64,000 nucleotides of DNA from Actinomadura sp. NBRC 104425 (GCF_030269545.1 NZ_BSTN01000004.1:248001-312000), one strand, 5' to 3'; positions 1-9,832 are shown, numbered from the stretch's first letter. Notes: generated by a model not told the origin, from the sequence alone. Made by a program: numbers and translations.

Positions 1-1
1 G

Positions 2-1258
2 AGCCTCTGCCCGAACCTGAACATCCAGGACAACCTGTTCCTGGGCCGGGAGCGCACCCGCGGGGGCGTCCTGCTCGACGGGTCCGCCGAGCGGTCGCTG
101 GCGGCCGCCGTGCTGCGCCGCCTGGACGGCACGCTCGACCCCGGCCTGCCGGTCGGCGACCTGCGGCTGGGGCAGCAGCAGCTGGTCGAGATCGCCCGCG
201 CGCTGCTCCAGGACGCCCGCATCCTGATCATGGACGAGCCGACCTCGGCGCTCAGCGCCCCCGAGGTCGAGGTGCTCTTCCAGGTCATCCGCGAGCTGAC
301 CGCCGAAGGCGTGGCGATCATCTACATCTCCCACCATCTGGAGGAGGCGCTCGACATCGCCGACGACGTCGCGGTCCTGCGCGACGGCGCCATGGTCGCC
401 ACCGCGGCCGCCGCCGACGTGGACCTGGCGTGGGTCGTGCGCACCATGGTCGGGCGCGAACAGGACGACCTGTTCCCCGAGCGGGACCCGCACCCGGGCC
501 CGGTCGCCCTGGAGGTCGACGGCCTGTCGGTGGCCGACCCCGCCAACCCCGACCGGCTCGCCGTCGACGACGTGTCGTTCACCATCCGCGCGGGGGAGAC
601 CGTCGGCATCTACGGGCTGATGGGCAGCGGCCGCACCGAGCTGCTGGAATGCCTGGCCGGGCGGCTTGCGGCCGTCGCCGGGCAGGTGCGCCTGCACGGC
701 GAGCCGGTCACCGGGTCGATCCGGCAGCGCATCGGCGCGGGGCTGGTGCTGGTCCCCGAGGACCGCCAGCGCGACGGCCTCGTCCAGACGATGAGCGTCG
801 GCCAGAACCTGTCCCTGGCGGCGCTCACCAGGTTCCTGCGCGGGCTGCTGGTGAACCGCGGCGCCGAACGCGCCGCCGTCACCTCGATGATCGGCGATGT
901 CACCGTCAAGGCCGCCGGGCCGGACGCGCCGATCGGCTCGCTCAGCGGCGGCAACCAGCAGAAGGTCGTCATCGGCCGGGCCCTGATGACCGACCCCCGC
1001 GTGCTGCTGCTAGACGAACCGTCCCGCGGCGTGGACGTGGCCGCCAAGGCCGACGTCTTCGAGCTGATGGCCCGCCAGGCCGAACGCGGCCTGGCCGTCC
1101 TGTTCACCACATCCGAGACCGAAGAGGCGCTGAACATCCCCGACCGCCTGCTCGTCCTGGTCCGCGGCCGCCTGGTCGCCGACCTGCGCGCGGGCGAGAT
1201 CACCCGTGACCGGCTGATGAGCCTGGCCGACGGCGCCGACCTCCAGCAGGGGGCGTGA
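2..1258 (+). CDS. Sugar ABC transporter ATP-binding protein (RbsA/MglA type), 5' partial
   Basis: Tandem-domain ATPase that powers uptake of a monosaccharide or similar ligand with the next two genes. The reading frame is open from the first bases of the window, so the N-terminus lies upstream. The visible part has the end of nucleotide-binding domain 1 (signature LRLGQQQLVEIARA, Walker B ILIMDEPTSAL) and a complete domain 2 with the family's degenerate P-loop (GLMGSGRTEL), signature LSGGNQQK and Walker B VLLLDEPSRG. Two ATPase domains in one chain, the second with an altered Walker A, is diagnostic of the CUT2 carbohydrate family. The stop is followed after one base by the permease ATG, so translation is probably coupled. 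The substrate cannot be told from sequence. Confidence 0.93.
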   Translation, partial: SLCPNLNIQDNLFLGRERTRGGVLLDGSAERSLAAAVLRRLDGTLDPGLPVGDLRLGQQQLVEIARALLQDARILIMDEPTSALSAPEVEVLFQVIRELTAEGVAIIYISHHLEEALDIADDVAVLRDGAMVATAAAADVDLAWVVRTMVGREQDDLFPERDPHPGPVALEVDGLSVADPANPDRLAVDDVSFTIRAGETVGIYGLMGSGRTELLECLAGRLAAVAGQVRLHGEPVTGSIRQRIGAGLVLVPEDRQRDGLVQTMSVGQNLSLAALTRFLRGLLVNRGAERAAVTSMIGDVTVKAAGPDAPIGSLSGGNQQKVVIGRALMTDPRVLLLDEPSRGVDVAAKADVFELMARQAERGLAVLFTTSETEEALNIPDRLLVLVRGRLVADLRAGEITRDRLMSLADGADLQQGA

Positions 1259-1259
1259 C

Positions 1260-2453
1260 ATGACCGACACCCTGACCCACGACCACGCGACCGCCGCCCG
1301 GCGGCACCGCCAGGCCGCCGCCGAGGCCCGCCGGCTCAAAACGCTGAACGCGATCTTCGAACTCCGGGCGTTCATCGCGCTCGGCGTGCTGATCGTCGTG
1401 TTCAGCCTGCTGTCCGACTCCTTCCTCACCGTCGACAACCTCATCACGATGACCAAGCACGTCGCCATCAACGCCGTGCTGGCGCTGGGCATGCTGCTGG
1501 TCATCCTCAAGGGCGGCATCGACCTGTCCGTCGGCTCGATCGTCGGCCTGTCGGGCGTCGTGGCCGGCGAACTGCTGCAGGGCGTGCACCTGGGGTCGTT
1601 CGGCGTCATCGCCTACCCGCCGGTGTGGGCCGTGGTGGTGCTGTGCATCGCCGTCGGCACGCTCGTCGGCACCGTCAACGGCATCCTGGTGACCCGGTTC
1701 AACGTGGCGCCGTTCATCGCGACGCTCGGCATGCTGTACGTCGCCCGCGGCGCCGCCCTGCTCATCTCCAACGGCGCCACCTACCCCGACCTGGCCGGGG
1801 ACCCCGCCACCGGCAACACCGGCTTCGGCTGGATCGGCAGCGGACGCCCCCTCGGGCTGCCGGTGGCCATCTGGATCATGATCATCCTGGCGGCCGCCGT
1901 CGCGCTCCTGCTGCGGTCCACCCCGTTCGGCCGCTGGCTGTACGCCACCGGAGGCAACGAGCGGGCCACCGAGCTGACCGGCGTGCCCGTCCGCAGGGTC
2001 AAGACCGTCGTCTACATGGTCTCCGGCGCCTGCGCCGCCATGGCCGGCGTCATCATCGCCTCCGAGCTGACCTCCGCCGCCCCGCAGGCCGGGGACAGCT
2101 ACGAGCTCAACGCCATCGCGGCCGTCGTCATCGGCGGCGCCGCCCTGTCCGGCGGCCGCGGCAACGTCCGCGGCACCCTCGTCGGCGCGTTCGTCATCGG
2201 GTTCCTCGCCGACGGCCTGGTCATCCTCGGCGTCTCCACCTTCTGGCAGATCTTCATCAAGGGCACCGTGATCGTCGTCGCGGTCATCCTCGACCAGAGC
2301 CAGCAGCGCTTCCAGCGCCGCCGCGCCACCGTCTCGGCCGTCGCCGTCGCCACGACGGACGGCGCCGCCGGCGCCGCGGCGGAGGAGCCCGCCGAGGCGG
2401 GCGGGCCGCGCGAGGCGGACGATCCCGCCGACGCCCCGGCGAAGACCACCTGA
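1260..2453 (+). CDS. Sugar ABC transporter permease (RbsC type)
   Basis: Membrane channel subunit of the CUT2 importer, 397 aa. After a charged N-terminus of about 35 residues there are multiple hydrophobic segments. The family hallmark GGIDLSVGS is at about residues 85-93, and the conserved ELTGVPVRRVK loop and a GGAALSGGRG motif follow. About 45 residues at the C-terminus, after the last membrane segment, are Ala/Glu/Asp-rich (EEPAEAGGPREADDP) and are probably a cytoplasmic tail; RbsC proteins usually lack it. The start ATG lies one base after the ATPase stop. It probably works as a dimer with the upstream ATPase and the lipoprotein encoded downstream. Confidence 0.93.
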   Translation: MTDTLTHDHATAARRHRQAAAEARRLKTLNAIFELRAFIALGVLIVVFSLLSDSFLTVDNLITMTKHVAINAVLALGMLLVILKGGIDLSVGSIVGLSGVVAGELLQGVHLGSFGVIAYPPVWAVVVLCIAVGTLVGTVNGILVTRFNVAPFIATLGMLYVARGAALLISNGATYPDLAGDPATGNTGFGWIGSGRPLGLPVAIWIMIILAAAVALLLRSTPFGRWLYATGGNERATELTGVPVRRVKTVVYMVSGACAAMAGVIIASELTSAAPQAGDSYELNAIAAVVIGGAALSGGRGNVRGTLVGAFVIGFLADGLVILGVSTFWQIFIKGTVIVVAVILDQSQQRFQRRRATVSAVAVATTDGAAGAAAEEPAEAGGPREADDPADAPAKTT

Positions 2454-2511
2454 GCCCCGCTTCACCCGCTCCGTGCGGGAATCCCACCCCAACGGCCTAG
2501 CGGCCATGTGA

Positions 2512-3513
<1,002 letters not shown>

Positions 3514-3521
3514 CGCGGAAC

Positions 3522-3564
3522 CGGCCGGGGGCGGGCCTTCCCGCCGGGCCCTCGCCCCCGGCCG
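3522..3564 (+). terminator. Hairpin terminator after the sugar ABC operon
   Basis: A perfect 12-bp stem (CGGCCGGGGGCG at 3522-3533 pairing with CGCCCCCGGCCG at 3553-3564) starts 9 bases after the binding-protein stop. There is no T-tract, as is common for actinomycete terminators. It separates the transporter operon from the downstream regulator. Confidence 0.6.
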
Positions 3565-3625
3565 CCCCAGTGTCTACCATGCCGATTGGGCGCCCCCCGG
3601 CGCCCGCGTGAGGAGCTGCCAACCC

Positions 3626-4594
3626 GTGGTGACCGCATCGACGCCCAGCCCCGACCACCTTCGGCTGCTGGTCAAGGTGGCGCGCATGTACCACGAACGC
3701 GGGCTCCGGCAACCCGAGATCGCCGAGCGGCTCAACATGTCGCAGGCGCGGGTGTCCCGCCTGCTCAAGGAGGCCGCCGACCGGGCCGTCGTCCGCACGG
3801 TCGTGGTGTCGCCCGAGGGCGTGCACGCCGAGCTCGAGGACGCCCTCATCAAGGAGTACGGGCTGCGCGACGCGGTCGTCGCCGACGCCGGCGGCGCCGG
3901 GACCGACGTCATCCCCGCGCTCGCGGCCGCCACCGCCACCTATCTCGACGCCACCCTCAAGGGCGGCGACGTCATCGGGATCTCCTCCTGGAGCGCCACC
4001 CTCCTGGAGGCGGTCAACGTCATGCCCGCCAAGACCAACTCCGTCGCCCACGAGGTCGTCCAGATCGTCGGCGGATCGGGCAGCCCCGAGGTGCAGCTGC
4101 ACGCCACCCGGCTGACCAGCCGGCTCGCCGAGCTCACCGGGGCCCGGCCGGTCTTCGCGCCCTGCGCCGCGCTCGTGCACAGCCGCGAGCTGCGCGACCT
4201 GCTGTCGAAGGAACCGGACGTCGCCGAGGTCATGCAGTCGTGGGCGCGGCTCACCCTCGCCCTCGTCGGCATCGGCACCCTGGAGCCGTCCCCGCTGCTG
4301 CGCCGGTCGGGCAACGCGATAACTCCGCAGGACAAGCGCCAGCTCGAGGAGCTCGGCGCCGTCGGGGACGTCTGCACCCGCTACTTCGACGCCGAGGGCC
4401 GTCCCGTCAACGCCGACTTCGACGACCGCATCATCGGCATCGAGCCCGACCAGCTCCGCGCGGTGGACCGCCGGATCGGCGTCGCCGGAGGCGAGTCCAA
4501 GGTCGCCGCCATCCGGGGGGCGGCCCGCGGCGGCTGGATCAACATCCTCATCACCGACGCCGACACCGCCAAGGCGCTGCTGAAGAACCCGTGA
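3626..4594 (+). CDS. SorC/DeoR-type sugar-binding transcriptional regulator
   Basis: DNA-binding regulator of about 322 aa. An N-terminal helix-turn-helix (ARMYHERGLRQPEIAERL, then SQARVSRLLKEA) is followed by a SorC-family effector domain related to sugar isomerases (GDVIGISSWSATLLEAV near residue 115, LVGIGTLEPSPLL near 210, and the C-terminal VAGGESKVAAIRGA pattern). The frame is open from GTG 3608, but AGGAG at 3611-3615 fits a start at GTG 3626 or 3629, so 3626 is chosen. It lies just downstream of the CUT2 importer in the same orientation and probably controls that importer in response to a phosphorylated sugar; that link is inferred from position. Confidence 0.88.
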   Translation: MVTASTPSPDHLRLLVKVARMYHERGLRQPEIAERLNMSQARVSRLLKEAADRAVVRTVVVSPEGVHAELEDALIKEYGLRDAVVADAGGAGTDVIPALAAATATYLDATLKGGDVIGISSWSATLLEAVNVMPAKTNSVAHEVVQIVGGSGSPEVQLHATRLTSRLAELTGARPVFAPCAALVHSRELRDLLSKEPDVAEVMQSWARLTLALVGIGTLEPSPLLRRSGNAITPQDKRQLEELGAVGDVCTRYFDAEGRPVNADFDDRIIGIEPDQLRAVDRRIGVAGGESKVAAIRGAARGGWINILITDADTAKALLKNP

Positions 4595-4699
4595 CGCCCC
4601 GCGGCCGCCGTCCCGGCCGGGCGGAGACGACGAGGGGAGCAATCCGGCTCGCGCCCGGTCCGGCGGTCCGGCGCGGACGTGCCGCGCCTGCCGCGCCGG

Positions 4700-5155
4700 T
4701 CAGGCGTAGTGGCGGTAGACGGTGCGGGCGACGCAGGCGGGTTTGGCGGAGCCCTCGATCTCGACGGTGAAGTCGCACACCATCTGCACCCCGTTGCCGG
4801 GCACGTCCTCGACGGAGGCGACCTTGGCGGCGAGCCGGATCCGGGACCCGACCCGCACCGGGCTGGGGAAGCGGACCTTCTCCAGCCCGTAGTTGATGCT
4901 CATCGCGGTGCCCTGGATGTCGAGCAGGGCGCCGAACAGGGGGATGACCAGCGAGAGGGTCAGGTAGCCGTGGGCGATGGTGCCGCCGAAGGGGCCGTTC
5001 GCGGCCTTCTCGGCGTCCACGTGGATCCACTGGTGGTCGTCGGTGGCGTCGGCGAAGGTGTCCACCCGCTCCTGGGTGATCTCCAGCCAGTCGCCGTGTC
5101 CGAGGTCCTTGCCCGCCAGGGCCTTGATCTCGTCGAGTCCGTTGACGGTGAGCAT
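4700..5155 (-). CDS. MaoC-family acyl-CoA dehydratase / enoyl-CoA hydratase
   Basis: Single hot-dog-domain protein of 151 aa, likely an (R)-specific enoyl-CoA hydratase or 3-hydroxyacyl-CoA dehydratase. The family signature reads FADATDDHQWIHVD, giving the catalytic pair D40 and H45 (D-x4-H), followed by GTIAHGYLTLSL. AAGGAG lies just upstream of the ATG at 5155. It is the third gene of a leftward operon (SDR, amidohydrolase, MaoC), 11 bases after the amidohydrolase. With the SDR it could carry out the hydration/oxidation pair of a beta-oxidation-like sequence. The substrate is unknown. Confidence 0.9.
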   Translation of the reverse strand: MLTVNGLDEIKALAGKDLGHGDWLEITQERVDTFADATDDHQWIHVDAEKAANGPFGGTIAHGYLTLSLVIPLFGALLDIQGTAMSINYGLEKVRFPSPVRVGSRIRLAAKVASVEDVPGNGVQMVCDFTVEIEGSAKPACVARTVYRHYA

Positions 5156-5166
5156 GGGGGTCTCCT

Positions 5167-6054
5167 TCAGTCCGTGGCCAGGCCGAGCAGCCGGGCGGCG
5201 TTGTCCTTGAGGATCTTGGGGCGGACCTCGGGCTTGATGTCGAGCCCGTCGAAGTCGGCCAGCCAGCGGTCGGGGGTGATGACGGGGTAGTCCGAGCCGA
5301 ACAGCACCTTGTCCTTGAGCAGGCTGTTGGCGTACCGCACCAGCTGCGGCGGGAAGTACCTGGGCGACCAGCCCGACAGGTCGATGTGGACGGTGGGCTT
5401 GTGGACGGCGACCGCCAGCGCCTCGTCCTGCCAGGGGAACGACGGGTGCGCCAGGACGATCCGCAGCCCGGGGAAGTCCGCGGCGACGTCGTCGACGAGC
5501 ATCGGGTCGGAGTACTTGAGCCGGATGCCGCCGCCTCCCGGCACCCCGGCGCCGATGCCGGTCTGCCCGGTGTGGAACAGCGCGATCGCCCCCAGCTCCT
5601 CGATGGCCTCGTACAGCGGGTAGGCCATCGGGTCGTTGGGGGAGAAGCCCTGGATGCTGGGGTGGAACTTGAACCCCCGCACCCCGTACCGCTCGACCAG
5701 CCGGCGGGCCTCCCGCACGCCCGCCCTGCCTCTCCACGGGTCAACGCTGGCGAACGGGATCAGCACGTCGGCATGCTCGGCGCAGCTCTCGGCGACCTCC
5801 TCGTTGGAGATCCGCGGCCACCCGGTGGCGTGCTCGGCGTCCACGGTGAACACCACCGCCGCCATCTTCCGCTCGCGGTAGTAGGCGGCCGTCTCCGCGA
5901 TGGTCGGCTGCCGGTGCCCCTGCGCCTTGAAGTACTCCGCGGAGGCGCCGAACAGCTCCGGGCTCAGCGACCGGTGGCCGTCTTCGGAAATCTCGGCGTG
6001 GGTGTGCACGTCGATGGCGACCAGCTCGTCGACGTTGATCGCGGCCTGGCTCAT
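5167..6054 (-). CDS. Amidohydrolase-2 family metal-dependent hydrolase/decarboxylase
   Basis: A 295-aa TIM-barrel protein of the PF04909 type (the ACMSD and gamma-resorcylate decarboxylase relatives). Visible metal and active-site elements are VHTHAE with H17 and H19, GFKFHPSIQGF, LFHTG, VLAHPSFPW and FGSDYPV near the C-terminus. Members hydrolyse ring bonds or decarboxylate aromatic or unsaturated acids. Which of these happens here is not clear. The ATG at 6054 overlaps the SDR stop (ATGA), so translation is coupled. Being sandwiched between an SDR and a MaoC dehydratase suggests breakdown of a cyclic or aromatic acyl-CoA intermediate. Confidence 0.87.
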   Translation of the reverse strand: MSQAAINVDELVAIDVHTHAEISEDGHRSLSPELFGASAEYFKAQGHRQPTIAETAAYYRERKMAAVVFTVDAEHATGWPRISNEEVAESCAEHADVLIPFASVDPWRGRAGVREARRLVERYGVRGFKFHPSIQGFSPNDPMAYPLYEAIEELGAIALFHTGQTGIGAGVPGGGGIRLKYSDPMLVDDVAADFPGLRIVLAHPSFPWQDEALAVAVHKPTVHIDLSGWSPRYFPPQLVRYANSLLKDKVLFGSDYPVITPDRWLADFDGLDIKPEVRPKILKDNAARLLGLATD

Positions 6055-6968
6055 TTTGCGGCCTCCGGGACGTCGGGGGCGGGGATGCCGTAGGTCTCCG
6101 GCTCGGCGCCCACGCCCGTGTGCCACTGCGCGGCGATCGCCTCGGCGCTCCAGCCGCCGTCGGCGAACGCCACCGCCTTCTCCTGCGGGTGCGCCCACAG
6201 CGCCAGCCGGTCCCCGCCGATGCCGATCGCCTGCCCGGTGACGTCCTTGGCGGCGTCGGAGGCCAGGAACGTGATCAGCCCGGTGACGTCCTCGACCGTG
6301 CCCAGGCCCTCGTCCCTGCGCAGCCACCGCGGCAGCGGCGCGCCGGTGCGCTCGGACTCGGCGATGAACGGGGCGAACGCCGGAATGGTCTTGGTCATCT
6401 CGGTGGCCGCGACCGGCACCACGGCGTTGACGGTGATGCCCGACCGGGCCAGCTCCAGCGCCCACGTGCGGGCCATCGCGGCGATGCCCGCCTTGGCCGC
6501 CGCGTAGTTGGTCTGGCCGAAGTTGCCGCGCTGCCCGGCGGGGGAGCCGATGAGGATGATCCGCCCGCCCTCGCCCTGCTCGCGCATCCGCACCGCCGCC
6601 GCCCGGGCGCAGGTGAACGTGCCGCGCAGGTGCACCTTGACGACCGCGTCGAAGTCCTCGTCGGTCATCTTCCACAGCACCCGGTCGCGCAGGATGCCGG
6701 CGTTGGTGACCAGCACGTCCAGCCGTCCGAACGCGCGCACCGCCGTCGCGACCAGCTCATCGGCCGCCGCCGTCTCGCCGACCGCGGCCGTCACGCCGGT
6801 CGCCCGGCCGCCCGCCGAGGTGATCTGCTCCACCGCGGCGTCCACCGCCTGCGCGTCCACGTCGTTGACGACCACCGCCGCGCCCGCGGCGGCCAGCGCC
6901 TTCGCGTAGGCCAGGCCGAGGCCGCGCCCGCTCCCGGTGACGATCGCGACCCTGCCGTTCAGCTCCAT
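6051..6968 (-). CDS. SDR family NAD(P)-dependent oxidoreductase
   Basis: First gene of the leftward operon, 305 aa. Classical SDR features are all present: cofactor motif TGSGRGLG (11-18), TNAG (88-91), catalytic S142, Y155 and K159 (YAAAK). After the Rossmann core there is a C-terminal extension of about 50 residues (LALWAHPQEKAVAFADGGWS) of the kind found in 3-hydroxyacyl-CoA dehydrogenase-like SDRs. It probably oxidises a 3-hydroxyacyl-CoA or a ring alcohol. Its promoter region holds the two palindromes shared with the divergent MarR gene, so it is likely repressed by that regulator. Confidence 0.92.
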   Translation of the reverse strand: MELNGRVAIVTGSGRGLGLAYAKALAAAGAAVVVNDVDAQAVDAAVEQITSAGGRATGVTAAVGETAAADELVATAVRAFGRLDVLVTNAGILRDRVLWKMTDEDFDAVVKVHLRGTFTCARAAAVRMREQGEGGRIILIGSPAGQRGNFGQTNYAAAKAGIAAMARTWALELARSGITVNAVVPVAATEMTKTIPAFAPFIAESERTGAPLPRWLRRDEGLGTVEDVTGLITFLASDAAKDVTGQAIGIGGDRLALWAHPQEKAVAFADGGWSAEAIAAQWHTGVGAEPETYGIPAPDVPEAAK

Positions 6969-6991
6969 GTCTCCGTCCTTCTCCCGGTGGG

Positions 6992-7047
6992 CAATCGACA
7001 GGAATCCTGTCGATTGACAGTGTCGTGTCCGACAGGTTTCCTGTCAA
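6992..7047. promoter_or_regulatory. Divergent promoters with two MarR-type palindromic operators
   Basis: Site 1 (6992-7016) is a perfect 11-bp inverted repeat, CAATCGACAGG / CCTGTCGATTG, around AAT. Site 2 (7031-7045) is GACAGG / CCTGTC around TTT, the same core in shorter form. Centres are 34 bp apart. A perfect TTGACA lies on each strand (7014-7019 plus, 7042-7047 minus) overlapping the sites; 17 bases downstream the -10 matches are weak (TTTCCT and GACACT, 3 of 6 each). The divergent MarR gene is the natural ligand. The operator role is inferred. Confidence 0.7.
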
Positions 7048-7125
7048 TCGTCGATTCATGGCCGGTGGCAGGATCTGCTAGCGGCAGCACAGCGCACCGA
7101 CCGGCGCGACCAGGGAGCACACCGA

Positions 7126-7605
7126 ATGACCACCACCCCGGCCGACCAGCACCGCACACCCGGCGCCAAGGCGCGCCAGGCGCCCGTCAAGGAGCCGCCC
7201 TCGCTGCTCTACATGGTCAAACGGCTGGAACTGGCGGTCCGCGCGGGATTGGAGGACCTGGTGCGGCCCGCGGGCATCACCGCGCTGCAGTACACCGCCC
7301 TGACCGTGCTGGACCGGCACGACGGCCTGTCGGCGGCCCAGCTCGCCCGCGACTCGTTCGTCACCGCCCAGTCCATGGCCGACATGGTGCGCGCGCTGGA
7401 GGGCCGCGGCCTGATCCGCCGCGAGCGCAACCCCGCCAACCGCCGGGAACTGCTCATCCACCTCACCGACGCCGGACGGGACCTGCTGGCCGACCTCGCC
7501 GAGCCGGTCCGCCGCCTGGAGGAGCGGATGCTCGGCGACCTCACCCCCCGGCAGGTGGAGCAGTTCCGGCAGGCCCTGTCCGACGCCTGGCACGCCCTGT
7601 CCTGA
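7126..7605 (+). CDS. MarR-family transcriptional regulator
   Basis: A 159-aa winged-helix regulator. After a short basic N-terminus come helix LLYMVKRLELAVRAGLEDLV, the recognition region (LSAAQLARDSFVTAQSMADM), the wing (RGLIRRERNPANRRELLI) and the C-terminal dimerisation helices. AGGGAG lies upstream of the ATG. It is divergent from the SDR/amidohydrolase/MaoC operon with two palindromes in between, the standard arrangement for an autoregulated MarR repressor relieved by an aromatic or acyl-CoA ligand. The ligand is not known; the operon enzymes suggest an acyl-CoA or aromatic acid. Confidence 0.93.
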   Translation: MTTTPADQHRTPGAKARQAPVKEPPSLLYMVKRLELAVRAGLEDLVRPAGITALQYTALTVLDRHDGLSAAQLARDSFVTAQSMADMVRALEGRGLIRRERNPANRRELLIHLTDAGRDLLADLAEPVRRLEERMLGDLTPRQVEQFRQALSDAWHALS

Positions 7606-7608
7606 GCG

Positions 7609-8802
7609 TCACCCGCCGCCCGCGGTGAGCCGCAGCGGCACCGACCTCGGGCCGAACTCCAGCCAGTTGAACATCGTCACCTCGCCGTCGAGGGCGATGC
7701 GGGTCGTGCCGCCCAGCAGCGCCCGCAGCGCGGCGGCCAGCTCCAGCCTGGCCATGGCCGCGCCGGGGCAGCGGTGGGCGCCCCGGCCGAACGCCAGGTG
7801 GCGGTTGGGCCGCCGGTCCAGGTCCAGCCGGTCGGGGGCGGCGAAGACGGCCTCGTCCCGATTGGCCGAGGGGAACAGCATGGTGACCGGCTCGCCGGCG
7901 CGTATGGTCCGGCCGCCGAGCTCGACGTCGCGGGTGGCGGTGCGGGCGAACACCCGGTAGGGGGCGTACAGCCGCAGCAGCTCCTCGATGGCGCCCGGCA
8001 GCAGCTCGGGCCGCTCCCGCAGCCGCCGCTGCAGGTCCGGGTCGCGGGCCAGGTGCACGGCGGCGCTGCCGAGCACGGCGTGCGGGGCGCCGATGCCCGC
8101 GACGATGGTCTGCCGGACCGTCCCGACCACGAGGTCGTCGGGGATCGGGCGGTCCGGGTCGCGCGCGGCCTCCAGCAGGCTGGTGACCATGTCGGTGTCC
8201 GGGTCGCCGGGGGCGCGGCGGCGCTCGTCGACGATCCTGCGCGCGATGCCGTACAGCTCGTCGCTGGCCGCCCTGATACGGGGCCGGTCCATGTCCTGGA
8301 TGGCGAAGCTGTACTCCACCCCGATGCGGCGGATCTCCAGCACCCGATCGACCGGCAGGTCCAGGAACAGCGCGAAGCAGTGGGCGGCGAACGGCAGCGC
8401 GAACTGCGCGGAGTAGTCGCCGCCGCCGCGGTCCAGCATCGGGCGCAGCAGCTCGCGCGCCGCCTCAGTGAAGGCGGGCGCCAGGCGGCGCACCGCGGCG
8501 CGCCGCATCACCCGGTCCAGCGGGGCCCGGTAGACCCCGTGCTCGGGCGGGTCGAAGTGCAGCGGCGGCCGGCGGGCGCTGCGCGGCACGTGCGGGACGA
8601 CGTTCTGCACGGCGGTGCTGAACGTTCCGCTGTCGCGGGCGACCCGCACGACGTCGTCGTAGCGGGTCACCGCCCAGAAGCCGCCGAAGGCGTCGCTCCA
8701 CGGCACCGGGCAGCGCCGCCGCAGGTCGGCGTAGACCTCGTGGGAGCTGTCGAAGGTCTCCGGGAGGCGGGGGTCCCAGTCGGACGGGCGTTCGGTGCTC
8801 AT
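7609..8802 (-). CDS. Cytochrome P450 with atypical I-helix
   Basis: Soluble bacterial P450 of 397 aa. The heme-binding loop is FGRGAHRCPGAAMARLEL with C345 as axial ligand, and the K-helix ExxR is in EELLRLYAPYR. In the I helix, where most P450s have an A/G-G-x-D/E-T-T/S sequence, this one reads VAGIGAPHAVLG, so the conserved acid-alcohol pair for O2 activation is missing. That may mean substrate-assisted proton delivery, peroxide use or an unusual reaction. No ferredoxin or reductase is adjacent. It is 21 bases downstream of a truncated PhnE-like permease in the same direction. The ATG is at 8802 with an AAGGAAG-like ribosome site. Confidence 0.93.
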   Translation of the reverse strand: MSTERPSDWDPRLPETFDSSHEVYADLRRRCPVPWSDAFGGFWAVTRYDDVVRVARDSGTFSTAVQNVVPHVPRSARRPPLHFDPPEHGVYRAPLDRVMRRAAVRRLAPAFTEAARELLRPMLDRGGGDYSAQFALPFAAHCFALFLDLPVDRVLEIRRIGVEYSFAIQDMDRPRIRAASDELYGIARRIVDERRRAPGDPDTDMVTSLLEAARDPDRPIPDDLVVGTVRQTIVAGIGAPHAVLGSAAVHLARDPDLQRRLRERPELLPGAIEELLRLYAPYRVFARTATRDVELGGRTIRAGEPVTMLFPSANRDEAVFAAPDRLDLDRRPNRHLAFGRGAHRCPGAAMARLELAAALRALLGGTTRIALDGEVTMFNWLEFGPRSVPLRLTAGGG

Positions 8803-8823
8803 CGCTTCCTTCCTCGGCGGGGG

Positions 8824-9780
8824 TCACAGCAGGTGGCGGCGGGCGAGGCGGGCGAGCGCCTCGATGCCGTAGACGACGACGGCGATCGCGATGACGATGG
8901 CGCAGGTGACGTCGTAGCGCAGGGTGGCGATGGACTCCTGCATCAGGTAGCCGACGCCGCCCGCGCCGACGATGCCCAGCACGATCGACTCGCGCAGCGC
9001 CAGATCGGCGACGAACAGGCCGTTGCCGGTGAACGACGGCACGAACTGCGGCCAGCTCCCGGCGGTGAACGCCTGCGGGCGGGTGGCGCCGACCGAGGTC
9101 AGCGCCTCGTGCGGTACCGGGGCGAGCCGCTCCAGGGCGTCGGTGAAGAACTTGGCGGCCAGCGCGGTGCAGGAGATCGACAGGGCCAGGAACCCGGCGA
9201 ACGGGCCGAGCCCCAGCGCCGCCACGAACAGCAGCGCGTACACCAGGTCGGGGATGCCCCGCATGACCACCACCAGGGCGCGCACCACCGCCGCCAGCGG
9301 ACGCCAGGGGGCGACGCCGGTCGCGGTGAGCAGGGCCGCCGCCAGCCCGCCCAGCGCGCCGACGGAGGCGGCGCCCAGCGCCATGAGCAGGCTCTCCAGC
9401 ACCCCCATGAAGATCTCGCCGGAGAACGCGGGCGGCCACATCCCGGTGAGCATCGCGCGCACGTTCGGCCAGGCGCCGGCCAGCCGGTCCAGGCTGAGGT
9501 CCAGCGACCACAGCGAGACCAGGAACACCGCCGCGGCCGTGCCCGCCCCGGCGAACCGCAGCACCCGGTCGCGGTCCCAGCCGACGTCGTGGACGCGCCG
9601 CCCGGCGGGCAGCGCCGCGGACCCGGCCGGCCGCTCCTGCCCGCCGCGCCGGCGGATCGCCACCGACAGCAGCTCCAGCAGCAGGATCAGCACGATGATC
9701 ACGCAGATGACGCCCGCCGCGCGCCGGTAGTCCAGGCTGCCCAGCGCGGTCTGCAGCGCCACCCCGATGCCGCCCGCGCC
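8824..9780 (-). pseudogene. Truncated PhnE-like phosphonate/phosphite ABC permease (5' part missing)
   Basis: The frame begins inside a permease domain: GAGGIG followed by VALQTALGSLDYRRAAG is the normal end of a PhnE-type domain. A full second permease domain follows (GMWPPAFSGEIFMGVLESL; MRGIPDLVYALLF; SVGATRPQAFTAGSWPQ; LRESIVLGIVGAGGVGYLM). Two-domain PhnE fusions exist in actinomycetes and are about twice this length, so the first domain appears to be lost. Homology stops near 9781, where the opposite strand reads as another gene's tail. No ATPase or binding protein is adjacent. A GTG at 9762 could still start a 312-aa product, but transport function is doubtful. Confidence 0.75.
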
Positions 9781-9832
9781 GGAGACTGGGGCACCTACAC
9801 CGACTGAGGGGACCGACGATGAGGGGCGCCGG

